Below are positions 42,231 to 51,640 of a stretch of 64,000 nucleotides of DNA, piece by piece. The stretch spans positions 8,060,001 to 8,124,000 of the forward strand of contig NZ_CP028369.1 of NCBI RefSeq assembly GCF_003032475.1. Direction: 5' to 3'. The notes beneath the pieces are model-generated. The model was not told the DNA's origin, did not search any database, and was given only the letters and a program-made list of their open reading frames with translations. Position numbers and translations under genes: made by a program. This DNA comes from Streptomyces sp. P3 (GTDB lineage Bacteria > Actinomycetota > Actinomycetes > Streptomycetales > Streptomycetaceae). The stretch's first letter is position 1. The number at the start of each line of letters is the position of its first letter.

Positions 42231-43514
42231 ATGGTCCAGTCGTTGAAGTCGAGGAGCGGGAGCGCGTCGGCGGGTGCTCCGGTGTCCGGCCGGGCGTGGC
42301 TGATGCTGGCTCTGGCCACGGTGGGTTTCGCTGTGAACTTCTGGGCGTGGGCGCTGTTGAGTCCCTTGGGCCCGCGGTTCAAGGACGGTCTGGATCTGTC
42401 GTCGTTTCAGCAGTCGTTGCTGGTGGCGGTGCCGGTGGTGGTGGGTTCTCTGGGGCGGATCCCGGTGGGTGCGCTGACCGACCGGTTCGGTGGCCGGGTC
42501 ATGTTCCCGATCGTGTCGGCGGTGACCATCGTGCCGGTGCTCTACCTCGGTCTGGCCGGGCATTCCTCGTTGGCCGCGCTGCTGGTCGGCGGGTTCTTCC
42601 TGGGGATCGGCGGTACCGCTTTCGCTGTGGGTGTGCCGCTGGTCAACGCGTGGTTCCCGCCCGAGCGGCGGGGCCTGGCGATCGGTGTGTTCGGTGCCGG
42701 TATGGGTGGTACCGCGATCAGTGCCCTGACCACGGTGAAGCTGGTCGACGCGCGCGGCATGGCGACGCCGTTCCTGATCACCGCGGCGGTCCTGGCGGTG
42801 TATGCCGTGGCTGCCGCGCTGCTGCTGCGTGACGCGCCCGGCCGTACCGTGCCGAGCGAGCCGCTGGCGCGGCGGCTGGCCGCCACCGCCCGGCTGGGCA
42901 TCACCTGGCAGGCGTCCGCGCTGTACGCGGTCGCGTTCGGCGGTTACGTGGCTTTCTCGGTGTATCTGCCCACCTATCTCAAGACCGGTTACGGGCTGAC
43001 CCAGGCGGACGCCGCGAACCGTATGGCCGGGTTCGTGCTGCTGGCGGTGGCGATGCGGCCGATCGGCGGCTGGCTGTCGGACCGGCTGGGTCCGGTCCGG
43101 GTGCTGGCCGGGTCGCTGGCCGTGGTCGTGGCCGGCGCGGTCGTGCAGTCGTTCACCCCGGCGCTGGCCCCGGTGGGGACCATCGCGTTCTTGGCCATGG
43201 CCGGGGCGCTCGGCGCGGGCAGCGGGGCGACCTTCGCCCTGGTGGCCCTGCGGACCCCGGCGAACCAGGTCGGCTCGGTCACCGGCGTGGTCGGTGCCGC
43301 GGGCGGGCTGGGCGGATTCCTGCCGCCGCTGGTGATGGGCTCGCTGTACGGCGAGTACGGGACGTACGCGGCCGGTCTCGTGCTGCTCGCGGTCGTCGCC
43401 GCCGCGGCCCTGGCCTTCACCCTCACCGGTGTCCGTACCGCGGCCGAGGACGGCGAGCGCAAGCCGCGCACCGGCAGCGGGCGCGGGCACCGCACCGCCG
43501 GCACCACCGCCTGA
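42231..43514 (+). CDS. narK: nitrate/nitrite transporter NarK
   Basis: A 427-residue MFS protein with 12 helices. NFWAWALLSPLGPRF and FFLGIGGTAFAVGVPLVNAWFPPERRGLAIGVFGAGMGGTAI include the NarK nitrate signature and the arginine/proline loop; ALTDRFGGRVMFP is MFS motif A. ATG after GAGGAAAGG. It moves nitrate in and/or nitrite out for the respiratory nitrate reductase. The hemerythrin gene follows in 48 bp. Confidence 0.93.
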   Translation: MVQSLKSRSGSASAGAPVSGRAWLMLALATVGFAVNFWAWALLSPLGPRFKDGLDLSSFQQSLLVAVPVVVGSLGRIPVGALTDRFGGRVMFPIVSAVTIVPVLYLGLAGHSSLAALLVGGFFLGIGGTAFAVGVPLVNAWFPPERRGLAIGVFGAGMGGTAISALTTVKLVDARGMATPFLITAAVLAVYAVAAALLLRDAPGRTVPSEPLARRLAATARLGITWQASALYAVAFGGYVAFSVYLPTYLKTGYGLTQADAANRMAGFVLLAVAMRPIGGWLSDRLGPVRVLAGSLAVVVAGAVVQSFTPALAPVGTIAFLAMAGALGAGSGATFALVALRTPANQVGSVTGVVGAAGGLGGFLPPLVMGSLYGEYGTYAAGLVLLAVVAAAALAFTLTGVRTAAEDGERKPRTGSGRGHRTAGTTA

Positions 43515-43562
43515 CCCCGACCCGACGAGACCAGGGAAAACGAAGGACAGGGAGAAGAGCCG

Positions 43563-44039
43563 GTGTGCGAATACTGCGGATGCCAGTCCCTGGCGTCGAT
43601 CGACGAGCTGACCCGTGAACACGACGAGGTGGTCCGCCTGATCAGCCACCTGCTCCCCGCCCACCAGGAGGGCGGGGTGGCCGGGATGGCGGAGGTCGCC
43701 CGGGAGATCGTGGCCGTGCTCGGCCCGCACACCCGGGTGGAGGAGCACGGCCTGTTCCCCGCTCTGGCCGGGGACTTCCCCGACCAGATCGCCGTCCTGG
43801 AGGCCGAGCACCGCCGCATCGAGTCGGTGCTCGACGAGGCCGCCGACGGCGCGACGCCCTCGGACCCGGCCTGGCCGCAGAGACTGATGGAGGCGATGGC
43901 CCTGCTGCGGGACCACATTCTCAAGGAGCAGGACGGCGTCTTTCCTGCCGCACTGGCGAACCTGAGCACCGAGGAGTGGGAAGCGGTCGAGGCTGTGCGC
44001 ACCGAGGCGGGCGGCGCGCTGTCCCGGCCGGCCGCCTGA
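43563..44039 (+). CDS. hemerythrin-domain protein
   Basis: A 158-residue protein with GTG after AGGGAG. The N-terminal MCEYCGCQ gives a CxxCxC metal/thiol motif, followed by a hemerythrin HHE bundle (LTREHDEVVRLISHLL, LGPHTRVEEHGLFPAL, LEAEHRRIESVLDEA, LRDHILKEQDGVFPAAL). Such proteins bind di-iron and respond to O2, NO or oxidants, and are common beside nar and nir genes. Co-transcribed with narK and closed by a strong terminator. Confidence 0.9.
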   Translation: MCEYCGCQSLASIDELTREHDEVVRLISHLLPAHQEGGVAGMAEVAREIVAVLGPHTRVEEHGLFPALAGDFPDQIAVLEAEHRRIESVLDEAADGATPSDPAWPQRLMEAMALLRDHILKEQDGVFPAALANLSTEEWEAVEAVRTEAGGALSRPAA

Positions 44040-44070
44040 CCTGGCCGCGATCCCGTCCCCTCATGAGCAC

Positions 44071-44127
44071 ACCGACCGGACTCCGCGCCCCCGTTCCTGC
44101 CGAGCGGGGGCGCGGAGTCCGGTCGGT
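44071..44127. terminator. perfect hairpin terminator of the narK unit
   Basis: 22-bp arms without mismatch (ACCGACCGGACTCCGCGCCC... and its complement) around a 13-nt loop, 32 bp after the hemerythrin stop. Confidence 0.9.
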
Positions 44128-44243
44128 GGTACGGCTTCGTGGAGCCCGGGCGACCGCCCGCGGACGCTGACGATCCTTGCCGAGCCGCAGGTGGTTCGTG
44201 GTGTGGCTGTTGACCTTCGAGTGGGAGGAGGCCATAGAGTCGT

Positions 44244-44255
44244 TTCCGGCCGGAA
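44244..44255. promoter_or_regulatory. 12-bp palindrome in the narG leader
   Basis: TTCCGGCCGGAA lies 49 bp before the narG start. It is the only dyad in this leader; no DevR box is seen here. Its role is unknown and chance is possible. Confidence 0.35.
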
Positions 44256-44303
44256 CCGATCACGATTTCGAACGGGCCTGCGGTGCCCGGGGTGGAGTGC
44301 ACG

Positions 44304-47300
44304 GTGAGCGCGGAGATCAGCCCGGGACGGGCAGGCATGGACAGCGATCTGGCGGAGGCCCTGGTGCGCTCCCGCCGGTTCTTCACCCGGGCGGAGGTCT
44401 CCGACGACCTGCGCACCCTGCACAGGAAGGGCGGCCGGCAGGCCGACGAGTTCTACCGGGACCGCTGGTCGCACGACAAGGTGGTCCGCTCCACCCACGG
44501 CGTGAACTGCACCGGCTCCTGCTCGTGGAAGGTGTACGTCAAGGACGGCATCATCACCTGGGAGGCCCAGCAGACCGACTACCCGTCCGTCGGCCCCGAC
44601 CGCCCCGAGTACGAGCCGCGCGGCTGCCCTCGCGGAGCCGCCTTCTCCTGGTACACCTACTCGCCGACCCGGGTGCGCTACCCGTACGTGCGCGGGGTGC
44701 TGCTGCAGATGTACCGCGAGGCGAAGGCCCGCCTCGGTGACCCGGTGGCGGCCTGGGCGGACATCGTCTCCGACCCGGAGAAGGCACGCCGCTACAAGAA
44801 GGCGCGCGGCAAGGGCGGCCTGGTGCGGGCGAACTGGGACGAGGCGACCGAGATGGTCGCCGCCGCCCATGTGCACACCATCAAGGAGTACGGCCCGGAC
44901 CGGCTGGCCGGGTTCTCCCCGATCCCGGCGATGTCGATGGTCTCGCACGCCGCCGGCGCGCGGTTCTACTCCCTGCTCGGCGGGGTGATGCTGTCGTTCT
45001 ACGACTGGTACGCGGACCTGCCGGTGGCCTCACCTCAGGTGTTCGGCGACCAGACGGACGTGCCGGAGTCGGGGGACTGGTGGGACGCCGGCTATCTGAT
45101 CATGTGGGGTTCGAACCTGCCGGTGACCCGCACGCCGGACGCGCACTGGATGGCCGAGGCCCGCTACCGCGGCCAGAAGGTCGTCGCGGTGTCTCCGGAC
45201 TACGCGGACAACGTGAAGTTCGCCGACGAGTGGCTGCCCGCCCAGCCGGGGACCGACGGCGCGCTGGCGATGGCCATGGGGCATGTGGTCCTCAAGGAGT
45301 TCTTCGTCGACCGGTCCACCTCGTACTTCACCGGCTACGTCAAGCAGTACACGGATCTGCCCTTCCTGGTCACCCTCGACGAGGCCGAGGGAGAACCGGG
45401 CACGTACACGCCGGGCAAGTTCCTGACCGCCGCCGACCTCGGCGGCGAGGCTGCTGCGACCGAGCACGCGGAGTTCCGTACCGTGCTGCTGGACGCGGCC
45501 ACCGGGCAGCCGGTGGTGCCGAACGGCACGCTCGGCGACCGCTACGGCGATGCGGGCGCCGGGAAATGGAACCTGGACCTCGCAGGCGTCGACCCGCTGC
45601 TGTCCGCCGAGGGCGGCGACGAGGCACCGGTCGCCGTCGAGCTGCCTCGCTTCGACGTCCCCGACGGCAGCGCGGGCCGGCTGCGGCGCGGGGTGCCGGT
45701 ACGCCGGGTCGCCGGAAAGCTGGTGACCACCGTCTTCGACCTGCTGCTGGCCCAGTACGGAGTGGCCCGCGACGGCCTGCCCGGCAGGTGGCCCGGCGGC
45801 TACGACGACGCGCAGGAGCCGTACACCCCCGCCTGGCAGGCCGCCATCACGGGCGTGGACGCGGACCGGGCGGCCCGTATCGCCCGGGAGTTCGCTGCCA
45901 ACGCGGAGGAGTCCGGCGGCCGTTCCATGATCATCATGGGGGCCGGCACCAACCACTGGTTCCACTCCGACACCATCTACCGGGCCTTCCTCACCCTGAC
46001 CACGCTCACGGGATGTCAGGGCGTCAACGGGGGCGGCTGGGCACACTACGTCGGTCAGGAGAAGGTCCGGCCGATCACCGGCTACTCGGCCATCGCCACC
46101 GCGGCCGACTGGAACCGGCCGGCCCGGCAGATGATCCAGACCGCCTACTGGTATCTGCACGGGGACCAGTTCCGCTACGACCCGTTCTCCGCCGACACCC
46201 TCGCCGCCGCGGGCGGCGGCGGCCCCTTCGCCGGGAAGAGCACGGCCGACGTGATCGCCCAGTCGGCCCGGATGGGCTGGATGCCCTCCTACCCCACCTT
46301 CGACCGCAACCCGCTCGGCCTGGCCGACGAGGCCGAGGCCGCGGGCCGTGATGTGGGCACGCACGTGGTGGAGGAACTCAAGGCGGGCCGCCTGCGATTC
46401 GCGGGCGAGGATCCGGACGCCCCGGAGAACTTCCCACGGGTGCTCACCGTGTGGCGGGCCAACCTGCTGGGCTCCTCGGCCAAGGGCAACGAGTACTTCC
46501 TCAAGCACCTGCTCGGCACCGACGCATCGGTGCGCGCCACCGAGGCGCCGCCACAGGCGCGGCCGAAGGACGTGGTGTGGCGGGAGGAGGCCCCCGAGGG
46601 CAAGCTCGACCTGCTGCTCACCCTGGACTTCCGGATGACCAGCACCACGGTCTTCTCGGACGTGGTGCTGCCGGCCGCGACCTGGTACGAGAAACACGAT
46701 CTGTCCAGCACGGACATGCACCCCTTCGTGCACGCGTTCAACCCGGCGATCGCCCCGCCCTGGCAGACCCGCACCGACTGGGACGCCTTCCACACGATCG
46801 CGAAGGAGTTCAGCCACCAGGCCGCCCGGCATCTGGGCGTGCGCAAGGACGTGGTGGCCGCGCCGCTGCTGCACGACACCCCGGACGAGCTGGCCAATCC
46901 GCACGGGCGCGTCCGGGACTGGAAGGCGGGCGAGTGCGAGCCGGTGCCCGGCCGCACCATGCCCAAGCTGATCACGGTGGAACGCGACTACGCGGCCGTT
47001 GCCGACAAGATGGGCGCGCTCGGACCGCTGCTGGACAGCCTGGGGGCCACCACCAAGGGCGTCACCTTCAAGCTGGAGCGCGAGCTGGAGTACCTGCGGC
47101 ACAAGAACGGCACCGTGCGCGGCGGGGCGGCCGACGGGAGGCCGTCCATCGCCCGGGACGTGGCAGCGTGCGAGGCGATCCTCGCGATGTCCGGCACCAC
47201 CAACGGGCACCTGGCCACTCAGGGCTTCCGTACCGTGGAGGCGCGTACCGGGACCCGACTGGCCGATCTGGCCGCCGAGCACGAGGGCAAGCAGATCACC

Positions 47301-48020
47301 TTCGCCGACACCCAGGCCGCCCCGGTGCCGGTCATCACCTCGCCGGAGTGGTCCGGATCGGAGACCGGAGGGCGCCGCTACTCGCCGTTCACCGTCAACG
47401 TCGAACGGCTCAAGCCCTGGCACACCCTCACGGGACGGCAGCACTTCTACCTCGACCACGACTGGATGACCGCGCTGGGCGAGCAACTGCCCGTCTACCG
47501 GCCACCGTTGAACATGCAGGCGCTGTTCGGCGAACCCCGGGTGGGGGAGGTCGGCGAGCTCGGCGTGACCGTGCGCTACCTGACCCCGCACAACAAGTGG
47601 TCCATCCACTCCGAGTACCAGGACAACCTGTTCATGCTGTCGCTGTCCCGAGGCGGGCCGACGATCTGGATGAGCACCCAGGACGCGGCCAAGGTCGGGG
47701 TCGAGGACAACGACTGGATCGAGGCGGTCAACCGCAACGGCGTCGTCGCCGCCCGCGCGATCGTCTCGCACCGCATGCCCGAGGGCACCGTCTACATGCA
47801 CCACGCCCAGGACCGCCTGATCGACGTGCCGCGCACCGAGACCACGGGCCGTCGCGGGGGCATCCACAACTCCCTGACCCGGCTGCTGATCAAACCCAGC
47901 CACCTCATCGGCGGCTACGCGCAACTGTCCTACGCCTTCAACTACCTCGGCCCGACCGGCAACCAGCGCGACGAGGTCACCGTCATCCGCCGTCGCACGA
48001 ACCAGGACGTGGAGTACTGA
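44304..48020 (+). CDS. narG: respiratory nitrate reductase alpha subunit
   Basis: About 1238 residues, the usual NarG length. The GTG was chosen because GGAG lies six bases before it. HGVNCTGSC with a later cysteine (His65, Cys69, Cys73, Cys108) binds the FS0 [4Fe-4S] cluster, and SFYDWYADLP carries the aspartate that ligates molybdenum in the bis-MGD cofactor. No Tat signal is visible, so the active site faces the cytoplasm as in classical membrane-bound Nar. It reduces nitrate to nitrite with electrons from NarH. It is first in narGHJI-cupin. Confidence 0.96.
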   Translation: MSAEISPGRAGMDSDLAEALVRSRRFFTRAEVSDDLRTLHRKGGRQADEFYRDRWSHDKVVRSTHGVNCTGSCSWKVYVKDGIITWEAQQTDYPSVGPDRPEYEPRGCPRGAAFSWYTYSPTRVRYPYVRGVLLQMYREAKARLGDPVAAWADIVSDPEKARRYKKARGKGGLVRANWDEATEMVAAAHVHTIKEYGPDRLAGFSPIPAMSMVSHAAGARFYSLLGGVMLSFYDWYADLPVASPQVFGDQTDVPESGDWWDAGYLIMWGSNLPVTRTPDAHWMAEARYRGQKVVAVSPDYADNVKFADEWLPAQPGTDGALAMAMGHVVLKEFFVDRSTSYFTGYVKQYTDLPFLVTLDEAEGEPGTYTPGKFLTAADLGGEAAATEHAEFRTVLLDAATGQPVVPNGTLGDRYGDAGAGKWNLDLAGVDPLLSAEGGDEAPVAVELPRFDVPDGSAGRLRRGVPVRRVAGKLVTTVFDLLLAQYGVARDGLPGRWPGGYDDAQEPYTPAWQAAITGVDADRAARIAREFAANAEESGGRSMIIMGAGTNHWFHSDTIYRAFLTLTTLTGCQGVNGGGWAHYVGQEKVRPITGYSAIATAADWNRPARQMIQTAYWYLHGDQFRYDPFSADTLAAAGGGGPFAGKSTADVIAQSARMGWMPSYPTFDRNPLGLADEAEAAGRDVGTHVVEELKAGRLRFAGEDPDAPENFPRVLTVWRANLLGSSAKGNEYFLKHLLGTDASVRATEAPPQARPKDVVWREEAPEGKLDLLLTLDFRMTSTTVFSDVVLPAATWYEKHDLSSTDMHPFVHAFNPAIAPPWQTRTDWDAFHTIAKEFSHQAARHLGVRKDVVAAPLLHDTPDELANPHGRVRDWKAGECEPVPGRTMPKLITVERDYAAVADKMGALGPLLDSLGATTKGVTFKLERELEYLRHKNGTVRGGAADGRPSIARDVAACEAILAMSGTTNGHLATQGFRTVEARTGTRLADLAAEHEGKQITFADTQAAPVPVITSPEWSGSETGGRRYSPFTVNVERLKPWHTLTGRQHFYLDHDWMTALGEQLPVYRPPLNMQALFGEPRVGEVGELGVTVRYLTPHNKWSIHSEYQDNLFMLSLSRGGPTIWMSTQDAAKVGVEDNDWIEAVNRNGVVAARAIVSHRMPEGTVYMHHAQDRLIDVPRTETTGRRGGIHNSLTRLLIKPSHLIGGYAQLSYAFNYLGPTGNQRDEVTVIRRRTNQDVEY

Positions 48021-48021
48021 C

Positions 48022-49725
48022 ATGCGTGTCATGGCCCAGATGGCGATGGTGATGAACCTCGACAAGTGCATCGGCTGCCACACCTGCTCGGTCACCTGCA
48101 AACAGGCGTGGACCAACCGCACCGGCGTCGAGTACGTGTGGTTCAACAACGTCGAGACCCGGCCCGGCCAGGGTTACCCTCGCCGCTACGAGGACCAGGA
48201 GACATGGCGCGGCGGCTGGGAGCTGAACAAGAAGGGCCGGCTCGCGCTGAAGGCGGGCGGCCGGTTCAAGAAGCTCATCACGATCTTCTCCAACCCGGTG
48301 CTGCCCACACTCGACGACTACTACGAGCCCTGGACCTACGACTACGAGACCCTGACCAACGCACCGCTGCAGGAGCACACCCCGGTCGCCCGCCCCAAGT
48401 CCCTGATCACCGGCAAGGACATGAAGATCTCCTGGTCGGCGAACTGGGACGACGACCTCGGCAACTCCGCCGCGACCGGCGAGAAGGACGTGCTCCTGAA
48501 CCAGGTCTCGGAGAAGATCAAGCTCGAGTTCGAGCAGACCTTCATGTTCTACCTGCCCAGGATCTGCGAGCACTGCCTCAACCCGTCCTGCGCGGCCTCA
48601 TGCCCCTCCGGCGCGATCTACAAGCGGGAGGAGGACGGCATCGTCCTCGTCGACCAGGACCGCTGCCGCGGCTGGCGGATGTGCGTCACCGGATGCCCGT
48701 ACAAGAAGGTCTACTTCAACCACCGCACCGGCAAGGCGGAGAAGTGCACCTTCTGCTTCCCGCGGGTCGAGGTCGGCCTGCCCACCGTCTGCTCGGAGAC
48801 CTGTGTCGGCCGGCTGCGCTACATCGGCCTGGTCCTGTACGACGCCGACCGCGTCCTTCAGGCCGCCTCCACCCCTGACGACACCGACCTGTACGAGGCA
48901 CAGCGGAAGGTCTTCCTCGACCCGAACGACCCGGACGTCGTGCGGGAGGCGGAGCGGGCGGGCATCCCCAGGGACTGGGTCGAGGCCGCCCAGCGCTCCC
49001 CGATCCACGCCCTGATCAACACCTTCAAGGTGGCGCTGCCGCTGCATCCGGAGTACCGCACCCTGCCCATGGTCTGGTACATCCCGCCGCTGTCCCCGGT
49101 CGTCGACGCCGTCCGCGACACCGGCCAGGACGCCGAGAACCACCGCACCCTGTTCGCCGCCGTCGACGCCCTGCGCATCCCCGTCGACTACCTCGCCCAG
49201 CTGTTCACCGCCGGCGACCCGGCCCCGGTGGACGCCGTGCTGCGCCGCCTGGCGGCCATGCGCGCGTACATGCGCGACATCAACCTCGGCCGTGAGCCGG
49301 ACGCGTCCATCCCGGAGGCGGTCGGGATGGGCGAGGAGCAGATGTACGACATGTACCGGCTGCTGGCCCTGGCCAAGTACGACGAGCGGTACGTCATCCC
49401 GCCCGCCCACGCCGAACAGGCCCACAAGCTCGAGGAGCTGGCCACCGAGTGCAGCCTGGACTACGAGGGCGGCCCCGGCATGGGCGGCTCCGGTCCCTTC
49501 GGCGAGACCTCCGGCGGCGCCGCCCCGATCGCGGTGGAGAACTTCCACGTCCTGCGTGACCGGCAGACCTCCGACAACCCGGCCACCCCCACCGACAAGG
49601 CCACCCGAGTCAACCTCCTCAACTGGGACGGCAAGGGCTCCCCGCCCGGCCTCTTCCCGGACCAACCACCCGGCGGCTCCGGCGCTGGTGGGGCCGACGG
49701 TGGGGAGGTCGAGCCGAAGCCATGA
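48022..49725 (+). CDS. narH: respiratory nitrate reductase beta subunit (iron-sulfur)
   Basis: A 567-residue electron-transfer subunit, one base after narG. Four cysteine groups are seen: CIGCHTCSVTC, CEHCLNPSCAASCP, CRGWRMCVTGC (the tryptophan marks the [3Fe-4S] site) and CTFCFPR with CSETC. The C-terminus has a glycine/proline-rich tail. It passes electrons from NarI haems to NarG. The narJ start overlaps its stop by ATGA. Confidence 0.96.
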   Translation: MRVMAQMAMVMNLDKCIGCHTCSVTCKQAWTNRTGVEYVWFNNVETRPGQGYPRRYEDQETWRGGWELNKKGRLALKAGGRFKKLITIFSNPVLPTLDDYYEPWTYDYETLTNAPLQEHTPVARPKSLITGKDMKISWSANWDDDLGNSAATGEKDVLLNQVSEKIKLEFEQTFMFYLPRICEHCLNPSCAASCPSGAIYKREEDGIVLVDQDRCRGWRMCVTGCPYKKVYFNHRTGKAEKCTFCFPRVEVGLPTVCSETCVGRLRYIGLVLYDADRVLQAASTPDDTDLYEAQRKVFLDPNDPDVVREAERAGIPRDWVEAAQRSPIHALINTFKVALPLHPEYRTLPMVWYIPPLSPVVDAVRDTGQDAENHRTLFAAVDALRIPVDYLAQLFTAGDPAPVDAVLRRLAAMRAYMRDINLGREPDASIPEAVGMGEEQMYDMYRLLALAKYDERYVIPPAHAEQAHKLEELATECSLDYEGGPGMGGSGPFGETSGGAAPIAVENFHVLRDRQTSDNPATPTDKATRVNLLNWDGKGSPPGLFPDQPPGGSGAGGADGGEVEPKP

Positions 49726-50381
49726 AGAAGACCAAGCGCGCAACCCGCGCCCAGTCCTGGCACGCGCATGCCTGGCAGGCCCAGTCCCTGCTGCTCGCCT
49801 ATCCCGACGAGCAGTTCGAGCAGCGCCTGGCCCTGGCCCGCCGGGTCGCCGCCACCCTGCCGGAGCCGGTCGCCCGCCCCCTGCTCCGCTTCGCCGCACA
49901 CGCCGAGCAGAACGCCCCCGCCGACCTGGCCACCGCGTACGTCGCCACCTTCGACCACCGCAAACGCTGCTGCCTGTACCTGACGTACTACGCGCACGGC
50001 GACACCAGGAAGCGCGGCCTCGCCCTGCTGCGGCTGAAGCAGACCTACGCCGCGGCCGGATGGCGCCTGGGGGACGACGAACTGCCCGACCACCTCGCTG
50101 TCGTCCTGGAGTTCGCGGCCACCGACCCGCAAGCCGGACACCGACTGCTCGTCGAGCACCGCGCGGGCCTGGAGCTGTTGCGCCTGGCCCTCGACGACGA
50201 CGGCTCGCCCTGGGCACCCGTGCTGGACTCCGTCTCGGCCACCCTGCCCGCCCTCGCCGGCGACGACCGCGAAGCCGTCCTGCGGCTGGCCGCCCAGGGC
50301 CCGCCCGAGGAACAGGTCGGCCTCGACCCGTACGCATCCCCGGTGTTCCTGCCCGACCCCGTCGTAGGAGGTCCCCGATGA
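49722..50381 (+). CDS. narJ: nitrate reductase molybdenum cofactor assembly chaperone
   Basis: A 219-residue cytosolic chaperone: WQAQSLLLAYPDEQFEQRL, FDHRKRCCLYLTYYAHGDTRKRGLALLRLKQTYAAAGW and LPDHLAVVLEFAA are NarJ/TorD-family signatures. It holds NarG until the Mo cofactor and FS0 are inserted. It overlaps narH and narI (ATGA on each side), so translation of the operon is fully coupled. Confidence 0.95.
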   Translation: MKKTKRATRAQSWHAHAWQAQSLLLAYPDEQFEQRLALARRVAATLPEPVARPLLRFAAHAEQNAPADLATAYVATFDHRKRCCLYLTYYAHGDTRKRGLALLRLKQTYAAAGWRLGDDELPDHLAVVLEFAATDPQAGHRLLVEHRAGLELLRLALDDDGSPWAPVLDSVSATLPALAGDDREAVLRLAAQGPPEEQVGLDPYASPVFLPDPVVGGPR

Positions 50382-51145
50382 CCGCGCCCGCGCAGCCCCT
50401 CACCCTGGCGGCGGAGGCCGGCACCGGCGGCATTCTGCTGTGGGTCGTTCTCCCGTACGTCGCCCTGGCCGTCTTCGTCCTCGGCCACGTCTGGCGCTAC
50501 CGCTACGACAAGTTCGGCTGGACCACACGCTCCTCCCAGCTCTACGAGAACCGCCTGCTGCGCATCGGCAGCCCGCTGTTCCACTTCGGGATCCTCGTCG
50601 TGCTCCTGGGCCACATCGGCGGCCTGGTCATCCCCAAGAGCTGGACCGAAGCGGCCGGCGTCAGCGAACACATGTACCACATCGGCGCGGTCGTCCTCGG
50701 CACGATCGCGGGCGTCGCCACCCTCGGCGGGCTGGCCATCCTGATCTACCGCCGCCGCACCGTCGGCCCGGTCTTCTCCGCCACCACCCGCAACGACAAG
50801 GCCATGTACGTCTCCCTGGCCCTGACCATCGTGCTCGGCCTGTCCGCCACCGTGGCCGCGAACGTCGTCGGCGGCGGCTACGACTACCGCGAGACCATCT
50901 CGCCGTGGTTCCGCAGCATCTTCTACGTCCAGCCCGACCCGGGCCGGATGACCGGCGCGCCCGTCCTGTTCCAGCTCCACGCCATCAGCGCCCTGCTGCT
51001 CTTCGCGGCCTGGCCCTTCACCCGGCTCGTCCACATGCTCACCGCGCCGGTGGGCTACCTGACCCGCCCCTACATCGTCTACCGAAGCCGCGACGTCCAG
51101 CTCGGAGCCCGCGCGCCGCGCCGGGGATGGGAGCGCACCCGATGA
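50378..51145 (+). CDS. narI: respiratory nitrate reductase gamma subunit (cytochrome b)
   Basis: A 255-residue membrane protein with five helices. ATG follows GGAGGTCCCCG. LPYVALAVFVLGHVWRYRYDKFGWTTRSSQLYENRLLRIGSPLFHFGILVVLLGHIGG and the C-terminal LFAAWPFTRLVHMLTAPVGYLTRPYIVYR contain the two pairs of histidines that ligate haem b. It oxidises menaquinol. A clear paralogue lies at 33.5-34.3 kb. Confidence 0.95.
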   Translation: MTAPAQPLTLAAEAGTGGILLWVVLPYVALAVFVLGHVWRYRYDKFGWTTRSSQLYENRLLRIGSPLFHFGILVVLLGHIGGLVIPKSWTEAAGVSEHMYHIGAVVLGTIAGVATLGGLAILIYRRRTVGPVFSATTRNDKAMYVSLALTIVLGLSATVAANVVGGGYDYRETISPWFRSIFYVQPDPGRMTGAPVLFQLHAISALLLFAAWPFTRLVHMLTAPVGYLTRPYIVYRSRDVQLGARAPRRGWERTR

Positions 51146-51489
51146 CCTCGACACCCGACGGACCCGGTGCGGTCGTGCCACTGCGCGATCTGGGCCAGGA
51201 CCTGCTGGCCGAGGCCCGCACGGCCGGCTCCGGGCGCGCCGCACGCACCGTCGTAGCCGTGCCCGGACTGCGAACCACGCTGCTGGCCCTGACAGCGGGA
51301 CGTGAACTCGCCGAGCACCAGGCCCCCGGCGCCGCGACCCTGATCTGCCTTGCCGGCCGAGCCCGACTGGCCACCGCCGAGCGGGAATGGGACTTGCGGG
51401 AGGACGTCCTCGTGGCCATCCCCGATCAGCGTCACCGGCTCATCGCCGACAGCGACACCCTCGTCCTGCTCACCGTCCGGCTGGACTGA
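51142..51489 (+). CDS. cupin-domain protein
   Basis: A 115-residue protein, coupled to narI by ATGA. A small cupin barrel is seen (LTAGRELAEHQAPGAATLICLAGRARLATAEREWDLREDVLVAIPDQRHRLIADSDTLVLLTVRL), with histidines at both cupin motifs but not a complete 3-His set. Cupins of this type often close nitrate or denitrification operons and may bind a metal or small ligand; the function is unknown. Confidence 0.85.
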   Translation: MTSTPDGPGAVVPLRDLGQDLLAEARTAGSGRAARTVVAVPGLRTTLLALTAGRELAEHQAPGAATLICLAGRARLATAEREWDLREDVLVAIPDQRHRLIADSDTLVLLTVRLD

Positions 51490-51561
51490 CAGGACCCCCG
51501 CGCCGAGCGGCAAGGGCTGCGGGACCTGGCCCAGCACGGGGCCCGCGAGGACGGCCAGGAC

Positions 51562-51589
51562 CGCCCGCCGGACCGGCGTCCGGCGGGCG
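51562..51589. terminator. hairpin terminator between nar operon and the kinase gene
   Basis: Perfect 12-bp arms CGCCCGCCGGAC and GTCCGGCGGGCG with a 4-nt loop, between the convergent cupin and kinase genes. Confidence 0.8.
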
Positions 51590-51640
51590 CGCTTACACGA
51601 CCGGGCCCACCGTGACCGGAACGATCACGGTCTACGGGGC